Positions 37,965-49,060 of a stretch of 64,000 nt of DNA are shown here, piece after piece. Origin of the DNA: Vigna angularis (lineage: Eukaryota > Streptophyta > Magnoliopsida > Fabales > Fabaceae); contig NC_068975.1 of assembly GCF_016808095.1 (NCBI RefSeq), positions 28,943,501 through 29,007,500 of the forward strand, read 5' to 3'. The notes beneath the pieces are model-generated. The model did not search any database. It worked only from the letters and a program-made list of their open reading frames with translations, and had not been told where the DNA came from. Positions within the stretch are counted from its first letter, which is position 1. Every line of letters begins with the position of its first letter. Both the position numbers and the translations under genes were made by a program.

Positions 37965-40917
37965 ATGGCTGATCATCCACATTCTTCAGGGGATGAGGCT
38001 CCCCCAACCAAAATCACTAGAGGACCCACTAGGATGAAACAACTATTGATCAGGAAAAATAGTGGTGAAAGAACTCCGGTGAATGTGAATGTCACCACGG
38101 GTGTGGCAACTGGCCCCTATGCAGATGACTTCCGATCATACCTTGGAGTAGTGGCACGTGATAAGATTAGCATTCTCATTCCATCTTTTGATCATGTGTC
38201 CGAGGTTGATCGGAACATTATTTGGAAAGATATATTGGTAAGTTAGTTAATAGCATTTGAATTAAAATTTGTTTATATTGATAATTTTGTACTAATACAA
38301 CTTTATTATGTTTTTTTCAAATGACATTTGACATTCCAAATGTCACATCACTTAGAAATAAGTGTTTGTCAACTGTTGCAGAAAATTTCAGAAACTTTAA
38401 AAGTAAGTTGACATCAAGATACATCTTTGGACACCTTAAACATAAAAGTCCATGTAGTGCATATAAGTTCATTGATGAGGAGACTTGGCGGCTTTTTAAA
38501 GAAAGTCGGATGTGAGAGGAATGGCAGGTTTGTGTAGTTCATATTATTCAATTCCTCATTAACAAATATATATCATATGAACTAATTAATTAATGTGTAT
38601 GTGACAGGCAATTAGAAGCAAAGCACAAGGAACAAGTGCTCACAACAAAAACCCCCACCTATTATCTCGTGGTGGGTATAGGAAGCTTGAGGAGAAAATC
38701 CTCAAGCAAAAGACAGATGCTACACCACCATCTCAGGGTGGTAGCCCTCCTCAGCCTCCTTCTCCACCGTCTAGACATGAGAAATGGAAGTTGGCCCGTA
38801 TGCGACCATCGGGCACCTACTCTTCCGACACTGCACGAGAGATTTCTGAAAGAATTGTAAGTTATCACTGTTCCTAAAATAATAAGTATTGTCATTATAC
38901 ATACTACATTAAACTATTTAAAGAATAGTGGTGTTTTGTAATGTTACAGGACACCTTGGTTGAGCAGAGCTCCCAAGGCCAATTCACTCCAGAGGGTCGC
39001 CAGGATATTCTTGCTGCTGCGATTGGACGACCTGAGCACCCTGGACGTGTACGTGCTGCAGGTCCTGGAGTAGGAATTACAGATTACTTTGGGAGCTCTT
39101 CTCGTCAGCCTTCATATTCATACAGCGATACACAAAGGATGACAGAAGAGATCACAAAAAAGGTCCGACAAGACCTTAAAGAGGAGATCAGGGCCGAGGT
39201 GAGGGCTGAATTCCAGATGCTATACCAGCAGCAGTTTCAGAGCATGCGCCCGGTGTCGTCTCCTATAGAGGAACATGTTATCCCTCCCCCTCCCACAGGT
39301 AAACTTAAAAAACATTTATGTGCAATTATTTCTATCTTTTGTATAATCTAACATTTACTCTGACAGGGAGAAGCGCGAAAGGAAGTTGTTCCGCATCAGC
39401 CATCCCAGAGGATGACATGGACGATGGTAGTCCATGTCTGCTATACATTTTAGAGGATACTGAGATGGTGCTGGTAGCTCGTGGAACAGAGTATAGGTCA
39501 GCGACTGTATGTCATGGTATGCAACTATTAGAGGATGAGGTGAAGGTCTCAGTGGATGAAATGATCATACCAGATGCCTCGGTTCCTCTGTCCACGGAAG
39601 AGATTTTCACTATGGAACAAGCATATAAGTCGTTTATCAGTTGGCCTAAATTTTTGGTTAAACCAGCTTCTGACCCCTCGGTATGAAATTCCTCTTTACA
39701 CTTCTCAATTTTAAAGGTTTTTGATGTCAAAACTTATCTTATCTTTTCATGTAACAACAGACGCAGGCACAAGAGAAGATTCCTCTATCTGAGGATGACC
39801 CTCTTTCTTCATTGCATCTACTTGCTGACATCCTTGATGATAAGCCTTTGGAGGTTGAGTATGATGCTAATGTATTTGGGGCAGGCTCTGAGGTCCCAAT
39901 ATACCTTAATAGCCAAGATGTCCGTGAGCTTGCGTCGGGAACACAAGAGTTGAATATTTCAATTATTCAACTATGGACGATGTAAGTCTATGACCAATTA
40001 TTTATATATAAAATTCATTTGTATATCAAGTATCCTTATATCACAGTTAATTTTTGATTTCAGGTATATGTCTGGGGTCACTAATAAGTTGGGGCGTTCT
40101 GATGATTATGGATTCATTGATCCCCAATCAATTCATGAATCAAATGATTTTGAGCATATCAACATGAGTCTGATAAGAAGTTTTGGAAGGGGCAAGAAAA
40201 TATACTTTTTGCCTTATATATCCGGGTAAGTCAACTTTGTTAACATAATAATGTTCCATATGTGATTTTAATATTTAATAGTTACGTTATTATGAATTTC
40301 AGGCGCCATTGGCAACTTCTTGTTATGTCTATGCAAGACAACTATGCTTTGTGGTTCTGCTCATTGCACAGGCCTCCTCCCACACAACTCAAACAAGCAA
40401 TTGATTGGTAAGAACCTCAATGTTTGGACTTTCTTTGTTATATAACTGAATGCTAAAACATTTTTTTATATACAGTTCTATTCCAGCAAGTATGATGATG
40501 GGTGGGAGATCAATTGTTAACAGTAGAAAGATTGCTTGGATTTCTCTCAAGGTTTGACATATGCTAAAGTCATACTTTGTTATAATTGTTTTATAACAAA
40601 TGTTATTAACTAACTATTATCAACTGTGATGATATATTGTAGTGTAACAGACAAAATGGGTCATATGAGTGTGGATACTATGTAATGTATTGGATGACCC
40701 ATATTGTTCGTTCTCACATCACAAGTCGCTGGGAAACGGTAATATTTAACTTTAACAAATTTAGATTTTTTAACAAATGTTGAATTCCTATACACTAAAT
40801 AAAATGAATTGTATTTTGCAGAGATTCAAGACTACTACACCAGTTCCTGAGAAGTCACTATTATTCATTAGGAACGCTGCTGCGAAGTATATAGTTAGAT
40901 TATACAATAGCTCTTAG
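37965..40917 (+). pseudogene. CACTA second gene: plant transposase-like N-terminus fused to Ulp1-like cysteine protease
   Basis: Eleven exons can be drawn: 37965-38237, 38321-38527, 38608-38856, 38950-39298, 39367-39680, 39761-39981, 40064-40225, 40303-40407, 40476-40551, 40643-40738 and 40822-40917. Their total is 2148 bases, exactly 716 codons, which supports the model. Exons 1-4 resemble the Ptta/En/Spm plant transposase family (DNA-binding accessory role). Exons 8-11 resemble the C48/Ulp1 (SUMO protease-like) fold, with His594 in RHWQLLV, Gln656 and Cys662. The usual Asp position (611) is Cys, so peptidase activity is doubtful. Two lesions are visible: a TGA at 38513-38515 (codon 156), and an intron 1 acceptor that reads AA instead of AG (38319-38320). 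The other introns are GT-AG. Confidence 0.85.
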
Positions 40918-41037
40918 ATTTAAACAATGCATTTGATTAGATAGAATTTTCTTAGACTTTGTACTTTATTTGATGTTGAACTACATTTGAACATGTGTTT
41001 GTTATGTTCAAATTGAATTTGTGTACATGTTTTTATA

Positions 41038-41084
41038 TGCAGGTCTGTTTTTGTGGTAGTGGATATCACAAAAACAGACCTGCA
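41038..41084. repeat. Perfect 18-bp hairpin downstream of the second CACTA gene
   Basis: Arms 41038-41055 and 41067-41084 are perfectly complementary around an 11-base loop. It lies about 120 bases past the stop of the Ulp1-like gene and before the subterminal repeats, so it may fall in that gene's 3' UTR. Its function is unknown. Confidence 0.85.
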
Positions 41085-41106
41085 ATTTTAAAAAACTGCA
41101 GGGGAA

Positions 41107-41410
41107 TATGCCGCGGTTCTAACCACAACCGCGGCATATAGTGCTTCGTTTTTTTAAAACGAGACATATGGCCAAGGTTCTAACACCAACCGCGGCATAT
41201 CGTGTTCCCTCTTTTGCCGCGGTTGAACCGCGGCATATAGGGGATTGTTTTTTTTTTTTTTTTTTAAAAAAAAGGGATTTAGGCAGCGGTTCCCTCGACA
41301 ACCGCGGCATATTCGGCAATCGATATACCGCGGTTATAACCGCGGCCTAAAGTATCTGACTTACTACCGCGGCTGAATATGCCACGGTTCTTAAACCGCG
41401 ACGTATAGTG
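41107..41410. repeat. Right subterminal palindromic repeats of the CACTA element
   Basis: About six copies of the same TATGCCGCGGTT / AACCGCGGCATA palindrome as at the left end. They are more variable, with shorter loops; the copies near 41215 and 41325 have almost none. A poly-T/poly-A stretch at 41247-41273 interrupts the array. Confidence 0.88.
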
Positions 41411-41869
41411 AAAATGAACCGCGGTAAAAGCCCCTTGCTGCACTAGTGATAGGAATTGAGAAAAGATGAGATTTTATTTTTGGTGATAAAAATGACTATA
41501 ATTTAAATTCTTGCTACAGTATTAGGGATGGTGATAGAATAATCAAACTTGTTATGTTCCATTTAATATTGTATAATTAAAAAATAATATTTACATAAAT
41601 AAAATAAAATAAGAAGTTTTTTCATACAACATATTTTGTATATCTTTCTTATTTTCAAAATTTTTATAATTTGTTTCAGTAACTAGTTTAAACAGTTGTA
41701 ACATTAACATTAACAATGTCACAACCACAATATTAGCGGTTTAACTAAGGTTACTTTATACTTAAAAAAGAAAAATCATATAAAAAAGATTTATTTAAAA
41801 AAAATTGTTAATAATAATCCAACACTAACTCTAAATCTCACAATCTCACGTTGAATAAAAATAATAAAG

Positions 41870-41872
<3 letters not shown>

Positions 41873-41915
<43 letters not shown>
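41873..41915. repeat. TA microsatellite
   Basis: About 43 bases of TA, some 430 bases past the CACTA element. Confidence 0.9.
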
Positions 41916-41919
<4 letters not shown>

Positions 41920-42289
41920 TAAATCCACCGTTTATTCCTTAAAGTTTTTGATTGAAAATAATGTCATAAGTCTCTTAAAACTCAATGAAATTTCACATTT
42001 TCATTTCAGACTCAAAAGAATATACATAACTTTCCTTGACGTCGAACAAAGCAAGTCACCAAAGTGTAATGATGCAAAGAAGTGATAAGCAAGTATTTTA
42101 GGATTTACGGAATGGAAAGCTAAGCGTGAGAGCAATCATATATGTCGTGTTTGACTTCTAAAACGATTCGCAAAACCTATTCTACAAAACACAACATTTT
42201 TAACATTCATTATATTGATAATTGCTACCTTAGCACGTGAATCATAGTACTTATAATAACAATATCAGTTATTATTATTAACCATTTTG

Positions 42290-42291
<2 letters not shown>

Positions 42292-42320
<29 letters not shown>
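42292..42320. repeat. AAT microsatellite
   Basis: About ten AAT units directly before the first Helitron-like TC start at 42321. Confidence 0.85.
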
Positions 42321-42321
<1 letters not shown>

Positions 42322-42920
42322 CTGTATTATTATATAAAGTGGATTTATTTTTTAGTGTTCACATTCTTTTCAATTTTACTCTTTAATGATTTTTTTCTTC
42401 AAATTTAACTGTTTCTTTAAATGTAACCATTTTATAATTTAAATAAATAAAATGTATCTACAAAACAAATAAAAATCATCTATAATCAAATTGTAAAAAT
42501 GGTTATATTTATTTTTATAATTATCATTGTTTAGTTTTTGTTATTATCTATACATATAAGGATATTTTCCTTTTTTTATCCACATTTGTTTTATAAATTT
42601 AATCTTAAAATATAAGTTTTTTAAATTAAAATAATTATTTTATAAATTTTTCCATTTTTTAAATTTAATTTTTTTAATTTGACCATCTTTTAAAATTTAA
42701 CAACTTTTTTTATTTATAAATCTACCTATAAAATAAATAAAAAATATTTTCCATAAATTATAAAAATTATTTATATTTCGTTTTGTAATCTATACTATTA
42801 TACAAAATGGATTTTTCTTGTTTATATCCACATTTTTTCAATGTTATCATTTAAATGACCGTTGTTTCAAATTTATCTCTTTTTTTTTTTCATATGAAAG
42901 ATCTTACTAAAAACTTCCAC
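42321..42920. repeat. Degenerate tandem repeat of about 230-240 bp, Helitron-like starts
   Basis: Three units begin TCTGTATTATTATA (42321), TCTATACATATAAGG (42547) and TCTATACTATTATAC (42789), and share a poorly conserved AT-rich body. The TCTATACTATTA start resembles 5' ends of plant Helitrons. No CTRR 3' end with hairpin was identified. Confidence 0.5.
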
Positions 42921-43710
42921 GTTTCTCAGCCACTTGTTTATTATTATTGCCTAATCTCATAAATTAATTTTCATTTTAGAATTGTGAGAGACTGATGATA
43001 AACTAATATTTAGCTCTTTTTTAGGAATGACAATATTAAAAGACTCATTAAATTAGAATTGACTAGGAAAACAAATTGTTGTATTTGGTTTATAGTTGAA
43101 CTTAGTGTGCCAAAATTTTATAAATGATCCTAGTAGTATATACACCTTAATATAAAAACTACATTTCCTTCTTAATAACAATTTTAAATTATAATTTACC
43201 GCTTTTAAATTTCTTAGTGTAAATTGATGAATAAATATTATTTTTCTGAACTTACCACTTTATTACTCCTAGATTTATTACACTTAGATGATAAAAATAC
43301 CTTTGTGACGTTCGTGGATCAAATTTGTAGTGGATAGTTGGTACTCGCACACATTTATTATTTATGAGTAGTGTGTATTTTAATGCATGAGTGGGATGTA
43401 GATATCATACTATTCATACTTGTGAGTATTTATTATATGCAAAAAAATTAAAGAAAATTTAATTTATATATTATTAAGTTAAATATAATTAAAATTAAAT
43501 TTTAATTTATATTAAATTAAATATTTTTTTGTAATTTTATTTAAACTTTATTTTAAAATTTTATAAATATATTTTTTAATTATTCACGGGGTATTAATCG
43601 CGCGTTTTAAAATGCTCACCTTTATTTTTTAAATGGGTATTCGTCGAGTAACGAAATTAGTAACATATGAATCTTTTTGTTGTGGACCAAATAGTTGGAT
43701 GTGTCTGACT

Positions 43711-45225
43711 CGACTTGTTGTCATTCTTAAATAAACTTCTTAATTTTGTAATAGTGATATATTAAAAATTAGTGCTGTCAAAATTGGTTAAAACTTGCGA
43801 GCCAACTCAGCCCACCACAGATTCAGACCAGGTTGAGTTTGAAAAAAATGTCAGTTTTTAATACGAGTCAATTTTCAATCTGACCCACTTAGAACCCGGC
43901 TCTCTCGAATTGAACCCGAGGTGAACCAGGTTGGCTCACCAAGGTGTAACCCGTGGTGAACCGGGTTTGCTCGCCAACCCACTTAATTTAATTTAATTTA
44001 ATTATTTATTACTTTATGTTTCAATATTATTAGTTAACACTTTTTTATTGTGTTATAGATGAGGATAAAGAAAAATATGTTTCAAGAGGAAAAAACATTA
44101 TGGATTTATCCATTCAAAGCTCTAATATTATAAATGGATAAGTGACACAAAAACGATCAATTTTAAAAAATTATTTGTTCGCTTTATGTGCTTGCTTTTG
44201 GATTACATTTGGATATATTTTTTAATTGTCTTTTGAGTTTAACATTAGTTTAGAGAGTGAAATTTATTTAGATTTGAATTACAAAAAATTGTAATTTTTT
44301 ATTTTAAAAAAATATAGTTAAGTGAGCCAATGAGCCAACCCCTTTAACCCACCAACCTGTAGTGGGGCGAGCCAGGTTCAATTTTTTTAGCTCGCTAATA
44401 AATGAGCCGTATTTGATTGACTCACTAAGTGACCAACTCATGATGAGTCGGACCGAGTTACCCAACTTGTTGTCATTCCTAAATAAACTTCTTAATTTTG
44501 TAACAATGATATATTAAAAATTAGTGTTGTTAAAATGGGTTAGAACTTGCGAGCCAACCCGACCCACCACAAATTCAGACTGGGTTGAGTTTGAAAAAAA
44601 TGTCATTTTTTTATACGAGTCAATTTTCAATATGAGTCAATTTTCAATATGGCCCACTTAGAACATGGCTCTCCCGAATTGAACCCGAGGTGAACCAAGT
44701 TGGCTGAAATCTACACTCCAACCCACTTAACTTGATTTAATTATTTATTACTTTATATTTCAATATTATTAGTTAACACTTTTTTATTGTGTTATAGACG
44801 AGGATAAAGAAAAATATGTTTCAAGAGAGAAAAATATTATGGATTTATTCCTTCAAGACTCTAATATTATAAATTGATAAGTGAGATAAAAACTATCAAT
44901 TTTAAAAAATTATTTGTTTGCTTTTTGTGCTTACTTTTGGATTACACTTGAATTATATAGTATTTTTTTTATTTTGAATTATCTATGGAGTTTAACATCA
45001 TTTTAGAGTGAAATTTATTTATATTTGAATTACAAAAACTAGTAATTTTTTTTATTTTAAAAAAATATAATTAAGTGAGATAGTGAGTCAACTCATTTAA
45101 CCCACCAACCTGTGGTGGACCAAGTTGGGTTCAATTTTTTTAGCTCGCTAATAAATGAGCTGGATTGGGTTGACTTACTAAGTGATCAACCATGGTGGGT
45201 CGAATCAAGTTACCTATTTTGATAT
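43711..45225. repeat. Tandem duplication of a roughly 756-bp unit, hAT-like
   Basis: Two copies (about 43711-44466 and 44467-45225) begin TTGTTGTCATTC and share their whole course, including AACTTGCGAGCCAAC, AGTTAACACTTTTTTATTGTG and TAGCTCGCTAATAAATGAGC. The unit start TAGTG(C/T)TGTCAAAAT resembles ends of plant hAT-type elements, but no target duplication was found and there is no transposase. Confidence 0.75.
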
Positions 45226-47978
45226 AACTACTATAAATAAAATAAATGACTAATACTCTTTAGCTACTGTATACTACGTAGTATCACATCTTGTAAGTAT
45301 TATATATTTAATATCTACGGAATTATTTCAAGTATTCAGTAACTCAATTGATTGCTTTTAAACTAGATTACTACATAGTAAGTGACTTGAAATGCAGGGT
45401 GAAAACAAATGAAGTTGTATTACACATCCAATTATGCCTTGATAAGGCGTCAAAAGAAGAAGCCGCCAATGCAAAGCAGAAGAGAAGAAAAGGACGACCA
45501 CCATGCACCAGTGTCCGGTCCCTTGGACGCACGCCTCAGCTTAAAACAAAATCATAACATTAACAAATTAATATTTTAAGGTTAAGCGTGAACTTATGTT
45601 ACCCATTCATAGTCTTTCTCATTTTTTTATAAAAGCATACGTAACTATGTTTGTCTCCAACTCTACATTAATTTCAATCCATTCCTAAATTATATAATTA
45701 GTGTTTCCTCTCTCCTTTACACCCTCTTCCTTATAGAACCCACTACACACAATTAATCATAATAATAACACCCTTCGTCTTCGTCAAATTATTCTATGTA
45801 TCTGTACGTCTATCTTTGCGTATTCATCCATTACGATTTGTCAAACGCCTCAAAATTGGAGGATTTACCATTATCCATAGCTTTTGAAGTTAGAGTTCAC
45901 ATTGTATATAATATGGATGTGGCAGATGTTGAGTGCTACTTATGTTATCTAGTGACAGATGTCTGTAGTGCATCTTGGGGTGTAGGGGACCATTATCAAC
46001 TTTTATGTTGGTAACGTTTCATAGAGGAATTGGGTCATGGTGGTTATCATTAGAAAGTTGGTTATGAAGTTTATACATAATTGGATATGGTTTTGCATAA
46101 AGTAAAAGGTTCAAGATCTTATGCTTAAAACCCTAGAAGTGACTAGAACGTAGTACACCTTTGTATATGTGTGAGAGAAGGTAGGTACATTGTTTTTTAT
46201 TCATTTTTTGTTGGATCAAAGGTTTACAAATGACAAGGTTAATTATAATAAACATCAATGGTTACGTTCTGCTGTGGAAATTTGACCACCAGCTGGAACA
46301 GTAACCGTCATATTTGTCATTTTGCTTGAATCCCATGCATGGCCAGGTCACCATAACCCACATTCTCACTCTACGATTGATACATTCTTCAAACTTCAAA
46401 CCCATTATTCAGAATATTATGAAATTAATCCCTTCTCCTTGTCTTTTTTTTTCTCTCATGCCTGTTTGGTAGGATATCTTAGAAGCAAGATATATAGTTA
46501 GTATATAATAAGTGGATGAAACACAGTATTTCAAATGTTAATTTTTGTCACAGTGAATAATGTTTATGCCTTTCTTGATGTTCGAAATATCTGTGACAGG
46601 AATGTTTTTATTGACTTAGTTAAAATAGCATTGACAAACGAAGGTTTGGAGTATAGCTTCAAAGAAAGATACAAAACATAAAGATGTAAGTAATTTTTAT
46701 TTGAAGCCAAGCACGGGAAATACCAAGTCTGGTTATTATGAAAGGCATGCATAAAACACACGGAATTTTAAAGGTGTGGTTTGGTTATCATTTTTGTTTT
46801 CTTTCGTTAGGTTTTTGCATGACTGTGTCTTTGGTGCGTATTGAACAGTGAACAGAGTTTATATATTATATATTATAAATTTATTTTATATTTAATTGAG
46901 ATGAGATTTTCAATAATATATAATAATGAAAAAGTTTTACTTTACAAAATAATCTTATAAATTAAATTAAGTTTAAGTTAATTCTTTAAAATGTTATCAA
47001 AATTATTTAAAAAATTAATCATATCAAAATTTGTTGTTTTTTGAGTTTATTGTAACTTTTTTGGTAAATATATTATGTCATTCACTGTTGGTCTAGCAGT
47101 GTGAGATATATTAAAAAATTTACAGTAAAGATAAGATAAATTTATAATATATAAATAATAAATATTTCAATATAGAATTAAATTAGACTAAAAAAATTAA
47201 CTGTATGTGAATAAAATATAATATTGTTATTAGGTAAAGTAAAAAAAAATAGAGTGCAATTTTTTAAATGGAAATAAAGTAACATGTAATAAAACGAATA
47301 TATATTCTATGATAATTGGCGTAAGTTGGTCTAGTAGTGCGAGAGGTATATACTCTATAATAGTGCATCACACGAAAATGTTCGAGAGAGAGAGAATTTA
47401 CATTGCTAATTTTTAAGTAGAGAAAGCAAATATACTATTTATGATAGAAATGGGGACTATTGAAAATGGTGTGTGTATATGATGGTGAAAAGAAAGTGTG
47501 GTACATAAGTTACGAAAGAACTATTTGGCCATTTTTTGAGAAAAAGTTTTATCCATGGATAAAAGTTGATACCCTTTGTCTTTTTCAATTTAATGTTGTG
47601 CTTATCTTTTCTTTTTCTTTTTGTGCTACCTAATATGTTTTTGAATGCGAAGAAATTACAATAATTAAAAAATGTCTACTAAATTTTCCCTTCCCTTCTT
47701 CCCATGTCATTTAAATTGTCTCCGTATTAATCATTTTAATGCGTTATAAAGAAAGTATTGAAACGATTGTGTTTTTCAAGTCTCAATTATATATATTCAT
47801 TTTAAGTCTATCCTTTAAATTTGTTGATATATCTATATAAATAAAGATATATATATATATATATGGAAAGAAGAAGTAAAAAAAAAGGTGTTATGGTTCT
47901 CAATTATAGTGTATGACGATAAAAATAATGAAGATGGTGACGAATGAGATATGTAATGAAACAGGTGCGATTTGAAGA
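45226..47978. other. Intergenic DNA with one doubtful exon-like frame
   Basis: No gene established. At 45398-45557 a frame follows a good acceptor (AATGCAG/GG) and ends with a basic stretch containing KRRKGRPP, which resembles an AT-hook core. No partner exon was found. The rest is AT-rich without recognisable features. Confidence 0.4.
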
Positions 47979-47987
47979 AAAAAAAAT

Positions 47988-48190
47988 GGTTTAATTCCTA
48001 TTTTGGTCCCACTTTTCGTAGGGTCTGTTCAAATTGGTCCTACTTTTTTTCAAAAGTTCACTAAGATCCCACTTTTCGCAAAAACGGTGCAAGTTAGTCC
48101 TTTTTGGTTACGGCGTTAAAAAACTAACGGCACAGCTGCCCAGCTGGAAGAAAACTGATGAGCTGTACATTTTTTTGTTGACGTGGCACT
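47988..48190 (+). repeat. Left terminal inverted repeat of the Mutator-like element
   Basis: A 203-base arm. It contains three GGTCC- or GATCC-type blocks at spaced intervals and ends near GACGTGGCACT. Confidence 0.88.
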
Positions 48191-48673
48191 CTACATGGCA
48201 ATCACCTTGCAATTGCAACCTTCAACCTCTGCCCCAACTCTCTTCCTCCCATATGCCCATGGCGTTCCTTCTCATCACCACCTTCTCCTTCTCCTCCTTC
48301 TCTTCCTCCTTCTTCCACCCTTGCAATAGCACATAATGCAATCATTGCACCACATCAGTGAACTTCCAGCTGAGATGTATAAAACAATAAGATGTATAAA
48401 ACAGACTGAGACATTCCAAATCACCTTCATGATAGTAACATTTTTCTGCAACACCATAAATTCTCAAGAGTTGCCATCTTGTTTTTTCCTGCGGTTGCCT
48501 GTTAGATGCACCAGAACAAACGATCAAGGGAAATGACTTGAAATGGAAAGCAATAAGTTACACATAAATCATAGTCAGCACCTCAAACAAAAAGAAAATA
48601 GCAACCATTTAATCACTTGCTTAAAGTTGTTTATTTGAGAGGAAAATAGCAACCATTTAATCTTTCCATAAAC

Positions 48674-49060
48674 GCAAGAAGTGTGGAGTGACCCGTGATG
48701 AGTAGAGGGACGAAGTAGTGCAAGGGATGAGTCAGAGTGTTGAAAAAATGGTCTGGTAATCGTTTACAGAATCCTGGTAAACGATTACCCGAGAGAAAAT
48801 TGGATTTTGTACATAAAGTCCAACATAGGTAGTCAGCCAGGTGAACAGGGGTCACCATTGGAAAAAAAGCTTAGTTTTAGGCAGTTGTGCACCTGTCTGA
48901 GGCTGGTCCATGTGTTTCAGTGGTGGGAGAGGGTGGTTGGTGATGTGATGTGAGTCCAATGAGTGTGGGGTGACCCCTCATTAGTTGGAGGAGCAAGCTC
49001 TGCAAGGGATGACTAAGAGTGTTCAAAAAAGGGCTTGGTAATCGTTTACAGCATCCGTGT
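48674..49060. repeat. Diverged short units at the edge of the 575-bp array
   Basis: Two diverged copies, offset by 282 bases (AAACGATTACCC at 48779 and 49061), share the block from AAACGATTACCC to GGTCACCATTGG with the main array. They lack the rest of the 575-base unit and may represent an older, shorter form of it. Confidence 0.75.

Larger units (their letters stand above)
34515..41448 (+). mobile_element. CACTA (En/Spm) DNA transposon, 6934 bp
   Basis: The element begins CACTAGTAAAAAATTGGG and its other end reads, inverted, CACTAGTGCAGCAAGGGG. It is flanked by a perfect 3-bp duplication ATA (34512-34514 and 41449-41451), as expected for CACTA elements. Arrays of palindromic subterminal repeats lie at both ends. 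Inside are two plus-strand genes, a TNP2-type transposase (35782-37789) and a second gene with a Ulp1-like domain (37965-40917). Both are damaged, so the copy is probably non-autonomous, though its ends may still be recognised by transposase from elsewhere. Confidence 0.94.

Noticed and set aside
48034..48336. A 100-codon frame starting in the left arm of the Mutator-like element
   Set aside because: The same frame occurs inverted in the right arm at 52442-52708; it is arm sequence, not a gene.
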